Shown here: piece after piece, positions 46,682 through 55,117 of the stretch
Layout: every line of letters starts with the position of its first letter
How positions within the stretch are numbered: position 1 is the stretch's first letter
Assembly: GCA_964603725.1 (NCBI GenBank)
Contig: CAZRWW010000005.1
Span: forward strand, 55,572-119,571
Direction of reading: 5' to 3'
Source: CAZDKK01 sp964603725
GTDB lineage: Bacteria > Eisenbacteria > RBG-16-71-46 > CAIMUX01 > WJJG01
DNA length: 64,000 nucleotides
The notes under the pieces: model-generated
Told to the model about the DNA's origin: nothing
The model's input: only the letters and a program-made list of their open reading frames with translations
Databases searched by the model: none
Translations under genes and position numbers: made by a program

Positions 46682-49600
46682 TGGGGGCCTCCAGGCAGCA
46701 CAATCTCCACCGTCACCGGCATCACCTGCGCCTCGCCGCGCATCGCGTGCCGCTTCGGGATGAGCTGCTTCGTGATGCGCTCGCGCTCCTTGGCGAGCTG
46801 CTCGCGGACCTCCTCATAGTGCCGCCGCCGGCGGGCCAGCTCTTCCTCCTTCGCCTCGATCTTGCTCCCCATTTCCTCCAGCTCGCGGACCTGGTTGAAC
46901 AGCAGGCCCTGGGCCTGCTGGCGCTTCAGCTCGACCAGCTCCTTCTCGAGGCGCGCGAGGGTGTTGCTCTCGATCAGCGCCGATACCTCGCCCTGGCGGC
47001 TCTGGTAGCGGGCGTTCTCATCCTCCAGCGCCCTCGTGCGGTCGAGATCGAGCTGCCGGCGCAAGTTCTCGCTCAGCTTTTCCGTGGCCGCCTTGGCCCA
47101 CGCGCGCACATCATCGCGCAGGTCGATCCAGACATCGCGTGCACCCTCGACGTCGGCCCCGCTGGGGAGCAGCGACCCGTTGCGCAGGGCCAGGGCCGGA
47201 ATGTGCGGCAGGGGCTCGCCCAGGCGACCGTCCTTGACGGGGAAGCGCACGGTTCGCACCCAATGGTGGAACGTCTCGCGCAGCTCGTTGATCGCCAGCT
47301 CCTCCACGCTCACGACCAGCAGAGCGTCCGCACCCTCGGGAACACCTCCGCGATGAACAGCCCACCGCGATGCCTCGCGCTCGCTGCCGCTCTGACCGGG
47401 GAAACGCAGCCGCGTGAGGGCCGAGAGCGCCTTCTGGAGCATCGGGTGCCCGAGGTGCATCAGGAGCGTGTCCCGCCGCGGGCGGAAGACCGGCCGCCCG
47501 CCCACGCTCACGACGAACGTCTGCGGGTCGAAGGCCAACGCCGGCAGGGCCCCCACCACGCCCCGCTGCGCCGGCAGTCGCACGGTGTCGTCGATGACCG
47601 GCGCCCAGGTTGTCGGATGAGGCTGCACGATCTCGCAGCGTCCCGCCGGATCGGGGCTCCCCACGCGCGGTCGTCCGCCCGCCAGCGCCATCGCGCCGTC
47701 GAGCGTCGTGCGCAACGCCTCGGGGTCGAAGTCGAGCTCGGCGGCAATGGTCCGGAGATCCGCCGCGGGATCGGGCGCCCTCGCTTCCGGCTCGCGCACC
47801 ATGCTGCCGGCTTCCCCCGCGGTCGCCGCTGCCGCCGCGTTCGCGCGATCGTCGCGCGGCAGGTCCACCAGGCCGCGGACCCTCTCGACCTTGCGCTCGA
47901 GGTCCGCGCGCACCGTCGCGAGATCCTCGCCCTCGATCAGCCGCCGGTGCGTGATCTCGTCGAACACCTCGCCCGTCGCGCCCAGGTCCTCGCGGATCGC
48001 ATCCACCTTGCGCACCACGAAGTCGAGGAATGCGAGGTCCTGGTCATCGTTGCTCATGAAGTGCCAGACCTGCACATCGCGCGGCTGGCCGTGGCGATCC
48101 AGGCGGCCGTTGCGCTGCTCGAGGCGCGCGGGGTTCCAGGGGATGTCGTAGTGCAGCAGGTAGCGGGCGGTCTCCTGGAGATTGAGGCCCTCCGAGGCTG
48201 CGTCGGTGCCGATCAGGATGCGCACCTTGTCTGCCGGATCATTGAACGCCCGCTTGACCGCCTCACGCTCCTCGTCGTCCATGCCGCCGTACAAGAACAA
48301 CACCCGATCGGGATCGCCCAGGTCGTGACGCAGGCGGCGCAGGAGGTAGTCGAGCGTGGTCTTGTACTCGGTGAAGATCACGAGACGCTCGTCATCTCGC
48401 CACGCGCCGGCGGCGCGGAGTTCCGGGGAGGATCCGTTCGCCAAGTGCCGGCGGATGTGGTTCAGGAGCGTCTGATAGCGGGCGTCCTGGCGTGGGTCCA
48501 GGGCGGTGATGTCGCCGATGCCCGCGTTGCCCCCCTGGAGCCCGAGACTCGCCAGAGCCTGGTCGATGGCGGCGATCTCAGCGGCCAGGGCGTCCTTCAT
48601 CGGGCGTAACCACAGACCGACGGTCTTGGCCGCCGTCTGTCGCCGGCTCTCGGCCTCGCGGTCGTCGACGTCTTCCTCTTCAACGGCTCGCTTGGAGGCG
48701 AGCACTTCCGCATCGTCCACGGCTGGCCCCGATGCGGTCTCGCCCGCGGGCGCTTCCTCCTCCTCGTGCAAGCCCGCCCTTACACGCGCCCAGCTCTCCG
48801 CGAACGCGGTGGGACAAGAGAGCAGCCGCTTGCCCAGGATCTCGATGGCGAAGTTGCCGGCCAAACGCCGCTGGCGAGAGGACTCGCGGATCACCGCACG
48901 GACGCGCTTGCGGAAGTCGCTGAAGGCGATGGACAGGCGCTCTTCCTCAGGGCTCAGCTCGATGGCCAAGGCCTGCGGCGGCAGTCGGTCGCAGAACCGC
49001 TTGGGGTCGCTGCGCGCGTTGATCTCGCGCTTGAGGCGCCTGATGAGCACGTCCTGGACGCGGGTCCGCTCGACCGCGGAGAGCTGGTCGGTCTGGCTGA
49101 ATCTCACCGGGTCGAGCATCTCCAGCAGGCCCGTGAATGACCGCGTGTGCCCGTTGTGCGGCGTCGCCGTCAGGAAGATGCGGTGCTCGAAGAGCGGGGC
49201 GACCCGGCGCAGCATCTGGCACAGGTCGCTCTCCTCGCCGATGGGGTTGGGGGTGAGGTTGTGGGCCTCGTCGACGATGAGCAAATCCCACGGCAGGTGC
49301 GCCTGACTGCCCTCCAGATGACTCGCGTTTTCGAAGTCGGCCAGGATATCCGCCTGCTTCAGGTAGTGATAGCTCGTGATGATCCGCGACCGGCTGCGCC
49401 AGGGATTGGCATCCATCCCCATCTCGCGCTTCAGGAGCACGGTCGAGTCGCGGTCGACGATGTCGAAGGGCAGGGAGAACTTGTGCCACATCTCGTCGCG
49501 CCACTGCACGCGCAGCGAGGCCGGCGTCATGATCAACACCCGCCGGATGCGCCGGCGCAGGAGCAGCTCGCTCAGGATCAACCCCGCCTCGATCGTCTTG

Positions 49601-50106
49601 CCAAGGCCCACGTCGTCCGCCACGAGGAGCGACACGCGCGGCATGCGCAGGGCCTTCAGAAGGGGGACGAGCTGGTAGTCTTCGACTTGCACAGCGCCGT
49701 GAAAGGGCGACGTCACCGGCAGGCGGTCCATGGGCCCGGACCCGTCGGGATCGATGAAGGGCATCCGCGCCGACCAGCGGCAGGCGCGCAGCAGGGCGAC
49801 GAAGTCGTCGTAGCGCATCGGGTCGGTGCGATCGGGCTCCGGCAGTGCGGCGGGCGGGAGCACGTGTGCGCGCGGTTCACGCTCCCAGAGCAGCGACTCC
49901 TCCAGCGGGGCCTCGCCGTCGTTGTAGGCGATGTCGACCAAGTGGAGCCGGCCATCGGGACCATCGAAGGGGCGCACCGCGCTGATGACGCCGCGGCGGT
50001 TGCGAACGGTGGCGACCATGCCGGTGCGGGGCGGCGTGGACGCGGTCTCCCGGGGAGACCGAGGCGAGGTGGTGCGCGATGTCTCAGACGGGGTCGAGGC
50101 GGTCAT
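46678..50106 (-). CDS. SNF2-family helicase (DISARM DrmD-like)
   Basis: A 1142-aa SNF2 ATPase. VADDVGLGKTIEAGLILSEL is Walker A (near 165), LIVDEAHNLTPNPIG the DEAH box, FLTATPHNGHTRSF motif III; the C-terminal lobe has FLYGGMDDEEREA, IGTDAASEGLNLQ and NGRLDRHGQ. A long C-terminal coiled coil follows (ARLEKELVELKRQQAQGL, KIEAKEEELARRRRHYEEV). Overall architecture resembles DrmD of class 1 DISARM, which pairs with drmMI as here. drmA, drmB and drmC are not adjacent. The start at ATG 50106 is tentative; GTG 50148 in the same frame has AGGAG nearer neither start. The stop overlaps the methylase start. Confidence 0.82.
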   Translation of the reverse strand: MTASTPSETSRTTSPRSPRETASTPPRTGMVATVRNRRGVISAVRPFDGPDGRLHLVDIAYNDGEAPLEESLLWEREPRAHVLPPAALPEPDRTDPMRYDDFVALLRACRWSARMPFIDPDGSGPMDRLPVTSPFHGAVQVEDYQLVPLLKALRMPRVSLLVADDVGLGKTIEAGLILSELLLRRRIRRVLIMTPASLRVQWRDEMWHKFSLPFDIVDRDSTVLLKREMGMDANPWRSRSRIITSYHYLKQADILADFENASHLEGSQAHLPWDLLIVDEAHNLTPNPIGEESDLCQMLRRVAPLFEHRIFLTATPHNGHTRSFTGLLEMLDPVRFSQTDQLSAVERTRVQDVLIRRLKREINARSDPKRFCDRLPPQALAIELSPEEERLSIAFSDFRKRVRAVIRESSRQRRLAGNFAIEILGKRLLSCPTAFAESWARVRAGLHEEEEAPAGETASGPAVDDAEVLASKRAVEEEDVDDREAESRRQTAAKTVGLWLRPMKDALAAEIAAIDQALASLGLQGGNAGIGDITALDPRQDARYQTLLNHIRRHLANGSSPELRAAGAWRDDERLVIFTEYKTTLDYLLRRLRHDLGDPDRVLFLYGGMDDEEREAVKRAFNDPADKVRILIGTDAASEGLNLQETARYLLHYDIPWNPARLEQRNGRLDRHGQPRDVQVWHFMSNDDQDLAFLDFVVRKVDAIREDLGATGEVFDEITHRRLIEGEDLATVRADLERKVERVRGLVDLPRDDRANAAAAATAGEAGSMVREPEARAPDPAADLRTIAAELDFDPEALRTTLDGAMALAGGRPRVGSPDPAGRCEIVQPHPTTWAPVIDDTVRLPAQRGVVGALPALAFDPQTFVVSVGGRPVFRPRRDTLLMHLGHPMLQKALSALTRLRFPGQSGSEREASRWAVHRGGVPEGADALLVVSVEELAINELRETFHHWVRTVRFPVKDGRLGEPLPHIPALALRNGSLLPSGADVEGARDVWIDLRDDVRAWAKAATEKLSENLRRQLDLDRTRALEDENARYQSRQGEVSALIESNTLARLEKELVELKRQQAQGLLFNQVRELEEMGSKIEAKEEELARRRRHYEEVREQLAKERERITKQLIPKRHAMRGEAQVMPVTVEIVLPGGPQ

Positions 50107-50413
50107 GTCCTGGCCACTTCTCCTGCTCTGCCTCAGTGCAAGTGCCACGTGCGTCGGCGCGATCGACAGTCATCGGTGAGTTTGCATCCGTATGCCACCT
50201 CTCTGCAACAGGGAACGTAGGTGGCGGCTAGGGGTTACGCCCCGCGGGCCGGGCGGGCGAGGGTGCGGGTCATGCGCGGGGCGCCGGAGGGGTGGTCTCG
50301 GCAGCCTGCACGCCAGATGGGCGGGATCGGTACGAATCGCGGTGACGCAAAGGAGCGGGCGGTCCCCCGTGGGGGCGGGGGAGACCGCCCGCCATTCGTG
50401 CTGCCCCATCAGC
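50107..50413. terminator. Spacer with strong hairpin terminator (50355-50392)
   Basis: GCGGGCGGTC at 50355-50364 and GACCGCCCGC at 50383-50392 form a perfect 10-bp stem extended by C and G runs. It sits 22 bases beyond the stop of the 235-aa gene. A weak T-run follows on the reverse strand. It likely ends that transcript and separates it from the SNF2 operon. The rest of the spacer holds no recognised gene. Confidence 0.55.
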
Positions 50414-51121
50414 TTACGCCGCCTGAGCGGGTTCGACCTCGGTGCTGGTGACCGCCGGGGGGAACTCGCTCAGGGCCGAGGAATCCTGCGACGCCGACGA
50501 CTTCCGCACGCGGCGGAAGTAGGTCATCGCGAGGGCAGGATCCCCCACGATCTGGACGACCTGGCAGTAGAGCCCGTAGTAGCGCCGGCAGAAGGTGACC
50601 TTCGCGGCCTGAACGATCGACCAGGCCTCCTTCTTCGCGCGCAGCGAGGAGGCATAGTGCGCCAGCGCCGCTTCCAGCGCCTCGATCACCGCCCGCAGCA
50701 CCTCCATGGCCGGCCCAAGCGCAGGCACCTCGTACTCGCCCAGCTTGGTCAGGATGTTGCGAGCGATCTGGAGCTCCTCGTCCGCATTGGTGCTGATGGC
50801 GCCGGACAGACCGCCGGGGAAGATCGCCCGGTAGTACCTGGATGACCGGCGGTTGTACACCCAGCCCAGCACCGCGGTGCGGGCGTTCCGCAAGGCCGCG
50901 TCGAGCTGATACTTCTGTGCGTCCCGAGTCGAGGCGGCGGACAGGTTCGCCCGCGCGACGGACCGGAAGTCGGCCTGAGCCTGCTCGAGGTCGCTGTTCA
51001 TGCCGCGCGCATCCGCCGCGACCGCCTCCAGATCCGGGTTCCCATCGAGACGGGTTACCGCGTACCAACCGTAAACGTCCACCAGGGTCTCGACGCTCCA
51101 GACAGGACTTAGCTGGTTCAT
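50414..51121 (-). CDS. 235-aa helical protein of unknown family
   Basis: A 235-aa protein. ATG 51121 has GGAGGAG about seven bases upstream, a very strong site. The sequence is mostly alpha-helical: DARGMNSDLEQAQADFRSVA, RDAQKYQLDAALRNARTAVL, AMEVLRAVIEALEAALAHYA, AKVTFCRRYYGLYCQVVQIV. It has a central loop (NRRSSRYYRAIFPGGLSG) rich in Arg and Tyr that could contact nucleic acid. No signal peptide or catalytic motif is visible and no family was recognised. It forms an isolated unit with a hairpin-rich leader, the 83-bp tandem array upstream and a hairpin terminator downstream. Confidence 0.65.
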   Translation of the reverse strand: MNQLSPVWSVETLVDVYGWYAVTRLDGNPDLEAVAADARGMNSDLEQAQADFRSVARANLSAASTRDAQKYQLDAALRNARTAVLGWVYNRRSSRYYRAIFPGGLSGAISTNADEELQIARNILTKLGEYEVPALGPAMEVLRAVIEALEAALAHYASSLRAKKEAWSIVQAAKVTFCRRYYGLYCQVVQIVGDPALAMTYFRRVRKSSASQDSSALSEFPPAVTSTEVEPAQAA

Positions 51122-51164
51122 GGCATGCTCCTCCTTTGCGGGAATGAAAGAACCGCCAACGAGT

Positions 51165-51211
51165 CGGCCCCGGGGGGGCCGGGGCCGTGCTGAGGCCCCC
51201 TTCGGGGCCTC
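51165..51211 (-). promoter_or_regulatory. Two strong hairpins in the leader of the 235-aa gene
   Basis: CGGCCCCGG and CCGGGGCCG (51165-51187) enclose a five-base G loop. GAGGCCCC and GGGGCCTC (51192-51211) enclose a four-base loop. Both lie 44-90 bases upstream of ATG 51121. Such tandem stems could form an attenuator or a structured RNA element. Confidence 0.55.
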
Positions 51212-51319
51212 ACCTTTAACGTGCCAAGCAACCCCCAAAACGCGACAAAGAATCTTTGGCCTGAGCCATCTTTTCTTGGGGCGTCCGTCGCCACGGCCTC
51301 GCCGGGGGGTACGACCGTT

Positions 51320-51905
51320 CATGGAATGCGAAACGGCGGCTGGGAGTTCTGGAGACCCGTTACGGAAAGCCTTCGAGCCGCGCGGGATTTCTTGGACGCC
51401 GTCAGGGAAAGCGCAAGTGGGCTCGAGGAATCTCTGGACCCAAGCACGGAATCGTATGCGGCGTCCAAGATCTCCTGCGCGCCATTTGGGAAATGCAAAA
51501 CGGGCTCGAGGAATTCCTGGAGCCCAGCACAGAATCCCCGGTGGCGTCCAAGATCTCCTGCGCGCCATTGGGGAAATGCAAAGTGGGCTCGAGGAATCTC
51601 TGGACCCCACCATGGAATCGCCCGGCGGCGTCCAAGATTTCCTGCGCGCCGTTTGGGAAATCCAAAATGGGCTCGAGGAGTTCCTGGAGCCCAGCGCAGA
51701 ATCCCCGGTGGCGTCCAAGATCTCCTCGGCGCCATTTGGGAAATGCAAAATGGGCTCGAGGAAATCCTGGACCCCAGCACAGAAATGTATGCGGCGTCCG
51801 GGAATTCCTCGGACGCAACCGGCGAATCCTTCGAGCGGCCAAGGATTTGCCGTGCGGGGCTTTGTGAATCCAAAATGGCCCTGAGGAAGACCGAAACCCC
51901 GCTTT
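51320..51905. repeat. 83-bp tandem repeat array
   Basis: About seven units of 83-84 bp; the junction GCGTCCAAGATCTCC recurs at 51461, 51544, 51628 and 51711 and degenerates at 51378 and 51794. The central units are very similar and the edges decay. Each unit contains a near-palindrome, GGCTCGAGG followed by AATTCCTGGAGCC. The unit has no stop codon in any of the six frames, so long apparent ORFs cross it on both strands, yet the 83-bp period rotates the frame at each copy. One frame of the unit reads like a 28-residue amphipathic repeat (VQDLLRAIWEMQNGLEEFL), possibly ancestral coding. No homogeneous repeat-spacer pattern as in CRISPR. Confidence 0.8.
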
Positions 51906-52039
51906 GCATCCTGCGGCCCCCCTTGCCGCCGCCGCAGGCCGCTGGCACGCTCTGCAATGCGCACCTCGAACGGCAGTTAACGAGGTTCTTGCCCTCCGTC
52001 CAGAGAGCCGCGCGACCTCCCGCCGGCCGCTCATGTCTC

Positions 52040-52520
52040 GCCGCGACTCACCCCCGCCTCCTCGCCGACATCAAGACCCGTATCCGCCAGGCCCGGACCC
52101 GGGCGGCGCTCTTGGTCAACGCGGAGCTGATCCGGCTCTGCTGGGAGATCGGCGGGGCGATCGTGGAGCGGCAGCGCATGGAGAGATGGGGGTCGGGAGT
52201 GATCGACAGACTGGCGCGTGATCTCCAGGCGGCCTTCCCAGCCCAGAGGGGGCTGTCGCCACGGAACATCCGGCTGATGCGATCGTTCTATCTCGCCTAT
52301 CCGAAAGAAGATGCAATGCTGCAACAGCCTCTCGCAGAATTGGCCGAGCAGACGACTCCGGAGGTCCTATTTCGCGTGCCGTGGGGGCACAACGCCCTGT
52401 TGATACAACGTCTTGAGGACCCCGCCGCGCGCCTATGGTACGCCCGCCAGACCCTCGAGCACGGCTGGTCCCGCGCCGTCCCCACTCACCAGATCGACTC
52501 CGACCTCTTCCCACACCAGA
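52040..52520 (+). pseudogene. DUF1016 nuclease, N-terminal fragment
   Basis: Encodes the DUF1016 N-terminal domain (LLVNAELIRLCWEIGGAIV, GLSPRNIRLMRSFYLAYP, VPWGHNALLIQRLEDPA, ARQTLEHGWSRAVPTHQIDS) and then loses similarity at about 52515, before the PD-(D/E)XK nuclease domain. No start codon with a ribosome site is evident, and the frame runs on antisense to the SEC-C gene. Inactive remnant. Confidence 0.75.
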
Positions 52521-52553
52521 TTGCGAAATCACCGCCACCCGCCGGCGGGTGTA

Positions 52554-53540
52554 TCAATCGCTCCCCGGCAAGCTGCCCGCATCGGGCTGAACGGCAGCCT
52601 TGCCCAGGCAGCACTGCTTGTACTTGCGCCCCGACCCGCAGGGGCAGGGTTCGTTGCGGCCGATCGCCGGAGCGGCGATCACCGGCTGGGGCACGCAATA
52701 CCAGAGCGTGCGCCCGACATCCTTCAGCTGCGCTTCACGATGCAGGAGAAAGGTCCTCACGTCGTGCCGTCGCTCGAAGAGCCCCCAAAGATCTCGGAGC
52801 AGTTGGTCGGGTGCGGATGCGGTCTTCATCTCCTCGATCTTGAAGCCGCTCGGCCCACTCAGGTCGAGCAGCACGGATCCCACGGCGTCGTCCGACTCCT
52901 TGGCGTTACCGAAGAACACGATCTGCGCCGCGTGGCAATCGCACGAGGGAGTCGGGCAGAGAAACATCCCGGCCCAATATCGGCGGCCACCGCAGAGGTA
53001 CTCATCGGATCGTGTGCCGTCCAAGAGCTGGTCCACGGCCACGAGGTGATACGGCTCCACTTCATCGAGGTCGATGTCCTTGCGCGGTCCCTCAGGCGGG
53101 TAACCCTTGGCCAGGGTCCGGTAGCGATGCAGCACCTCGAGCAGTTCCCCGTCCATCTCCGAGGCCAGCCACTCCACGAGCGCCGGATCGGTCGCGCCGG
53201 GCATGTCGGGATGCGCCATTGTCTCGCCCGACTCCGGATCGACATGGGCGATCATCCTCCCCTCGAGCGGGATCCGAGCCTGGTTTTCCCCCGCTGCGCC
53301 CGCCAGATAGACGTACTCGCCCTCCCAGATGACAGCCTGGGCCTGCCGGTCGATGACGAAGCCGTCCACGTAGACGAGCTGGCAGGTGCACTCCGGGTTT
53401 GGACACATCGACAGAATGCAGGCGAGCCCCTCGCGAAGCCCCGGCCCGCGTCCATCGCGCCATAGGACGATGAGCCCCTGCTCGCCGAGCTGTCGCCGTT
53501 CGCCTGGCTCCAGGTTCATGCCTACTGCCGCGTCCGCCAT
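52554..53540 (-). CDS. SEC-C motif protein
   Basis: A 328-aa protein ending in a SEC-C zinc-binding motif (GRNEPCPCGSGRKYKQCCLG). The N-terminal about 280 residues contain other cysteine pairs (MCPNPECTCQLVYVDG, LCPTPSCDCHAAQI), which probably bind metal, and acidic stretches (DIDLDEVEPYH). SEC-C motifs mediate protein or ribosome contacts in SecA and appear in many accessory proteins of defence islands. It is followed upstream by the 454-aa gene on the same strand, only 36 bases away, so the two are likely an operon. Both sit between two broken DUF1016 genes. Confidence 0.72.
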   Translation of the reverse strand: MADAAVGMNLEPGERRQLGEQGLIVLWRDGRGPGLREGLACILSMCPNPECTCQLVYVDGFVIDRQAQAVIWEGEYVYLAGAAGENQARIPLEGRMIAHVDPESGETMAHPDMPGATDPALVEWLASEMDGELLEVLHRYRTLAKGYPPEGPRKDIDLDEVEPYHLVAVDQLLDGTRSDEYLCGGRRYWAGMFLCPTPSCDCHAAQIVFFGNAKESDDAVGSVLLDLSGPSGFKIEEMKTASAPDQLLRDLWGLFERRHDVRTFLLHREAQLKDVGRTLWYCVPQPVIAAPAIGRNEPCPCGSGRKYKQCCLGKAAVQPDAGSLPGSD

Positions 53541-53576
53541 CTGTCGATCTCCCGGCGCTGGTGTCCGCCATTCTCG

Positions 53577-54941
53577 TCAGCCGTTCATCCTGGAGTGGGG
53601 TTGGCTCTCGGGGATGTCCGGCAGCCCCTTCAGGAAGATGACATCCGAGCGGTGGTTGACGTAAGACGCAAGGACGAATTCGTTCCAGTAGTTGCGGGCG
53701 GGGCCGAACTTCATGTGGTGTTCGTAGGCTGCCATCCGATCTTCCGCCCCGGACAGGGTCCTCTGGAAATAGGCGAGCCACTCACGCTCGCCCGGATGGA
53801 TCAGAAGATAGGGAGTCGTGAAGACAACGTGCTCCTCGAGATCCGCAAGAGGGGGAGGAAGCACGCGCGCGTACCATAGTTCTCCCTTGTGGCCGCGGTA
53901 ACCCGACGGACTGATCGCCTCGCAGACCTCGTTGGTCACGAGCTCGCGCAGGACGATCCGCTCTCGGTCGAAACCCTCGTGCACATGGACGGCCATGCGG
54001 GAGTCCTGCATGAGGCCGATCACACGCGCCAGCTCGCTGTTCAAGCCGAAGGCGGCCCCCACGGACAGCGTGATCGTTCCCAGCGTCTCCTCGGCGAGTC
54101 CGACGCAGGCATCGAAGAAGGCCCAGCAGGTGAAGAAGGAAGTCGTGAGCGGGCTCATGGGCGGACCGCTCGGCATGTACTCATCCTCCGCCTTGGAGAT
54201 GGTCTTCACGAAACGGCCCATCTCCCTGAGCGCGGAAAGCTGCTCGGCCATGACCGACACCTGGTTCTGGGCATAGACGTAGGCCGCATGGGCGGGGTGC
54301 AGGTCAGCCAGCTCTTCCCGAGACGCAATGGTCTTTTGCAGCTCCTCGGCGTTCTTCCTGCCGGCCATCACGGCTTCGAGATCGACCACCTTGCTGTTAA
54401 TGTACTCGTCCATCTGCTTGACGAGCTTGTCCGCGATCGGACGACTCCGCCTCGTCTTGCTCGGCGTTGCCCTGGCGCGCCTGGACTCGAATGGAGCAGC
54501 GATGACACTCTGCGGCGCTGTCCAGTGAACCCGAACGTTGCCCTCCGGACTCAGTTCGGCCGCGACGATGTGGCGAAGATCGTCCGGGTAGTGCTCGCGT
54601 TTGTAGGCGACGAGCTCATCGATGAGCCGCTCCGTATCCGCCGATCGCAGCTCGGACCACGGAGACGTTCCGGCCCATTCGATCCTGGAGACCAGCAGGC
54701 GGTGCCGGTCGCGCGCGTCGTTGTCGCCGATGGCGCTGTTCCAGGCGGCGCCGGCCAGCATCAGGATGGCCACAGTGGCCGGCTCGGATGCGGCGGCGTC
54801 CGGTTCCTTCAATAGCCGCAGCGCCATCTCCTTGATGATGTCGGAGAGCCTCCTGTCGCTACCCATATCTGACGAGGGCATCCGATGCACCGGCAGGCTG
54901 GTTGTCCTGTCCGTGATCCCTGCCTTCTTTCGCTTGCTCAC
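53577..54941 (-). CDS. 454-aa protein of unknown function
   Basis: A 454-aa cytosolic-looking protein with no signal peptide. An N-terminal helical domain (LSDIIKEMALRLLKEPDAAA, ATVAILMLAGAAWNSAIG) resembles a domain that accompanies SEC-C proteins in other loci (recollection, untested). A central coiled-coil-like part follows (VDLEAVMAGRKNAEELQKTI, SVMAEQLSALREMGRFVKTI) and a C-terminal domain with conserved aromatics (FFTCWAFFDACVGLAEETL). No enzymatic motif was recognised. It is the first gene of the pair with the SEC-C protein. Confidence 0.55.
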   Translation of the reverse strand: MSKRKKAGITDRTTSLPVHRMPSSDMGSDRRLSDIIKEMALRLLKEPDAAASEPATVAILMLAGAAWNSAIGDNDARDRHRLLVSRIEWAGTSPWSELRSADTERLIDELVAYKREHYPDDLRHIVAAELSPEGNVRVHWTAPQSVIAAPFESRRARATPSKTRRSRPIADKLVKQMDEYINSKVVDLEAVMAGRKNAEELQKTIASREELADLHPAHAAYVYAQNQVSVMAEQLSALREMGRFVKTISKAEDEYMPSGPPMSPLTTSFFTCWAFFDACVGLAEETLGTITLSVGAAFGLNSELARVIGLMQDSRMAVHVHEGFDRERIVLRELVTNEVCEAISPSGYRGHKGELWYARVLPPPLADLEEHVVFTTPYLLIHPGEREWLAYFQRTLSGAEDRMAAYEHHMKFGPARNYWNEFVLASYVNHRSDVIFLKGLPDIPESQPHSRMNG

Positions 54942-55117
54942 GCTTGACGCTCCATCTCCTCATCATCCTGCGCCGGAAACCGCCTTTCGGGCGCGATCGC
55001 CTGGCACGCATGGGACCCGGGGATTGTCGCGCAGGAGCCGGGCATTTTCCACGCGTAGCCGAACCCGATGTCGGGGGCTTGGCACGCGATTCGCCAAGTC
55101 GACTCTGCCCGCCACCC

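Noticed and set aside
41480..50106. A complete class 1 DISARM system
   Set aside because: The SNF2 helicase and methylase fit drmD and drmMI, but no separate drmA, drmB or drmC follows. The DUF1998 helicase 10 kb away is a single DruE-like fusion protein.
51320..51905. CRISPR array
   Set aside because: The whole 83-bp unit repeats, with no short direct repeat alternating with unique spacers, and no cas gene is nearby.
51320..51905. Diversity-generating retroelement template/variable repeats
   Set aside because: No reverse transcriptase is present and differences among units are not concentrated at adenines.
51120..52034. Several long overlapping open frames on both strands across 51.1-52.0 kb
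   Set aside because: They exist only because the 83-bp repeat unit lacks stops in every frame. The period rotates the frame, so no single protein repeat is maintained, and none has an appropriate ribosome site.
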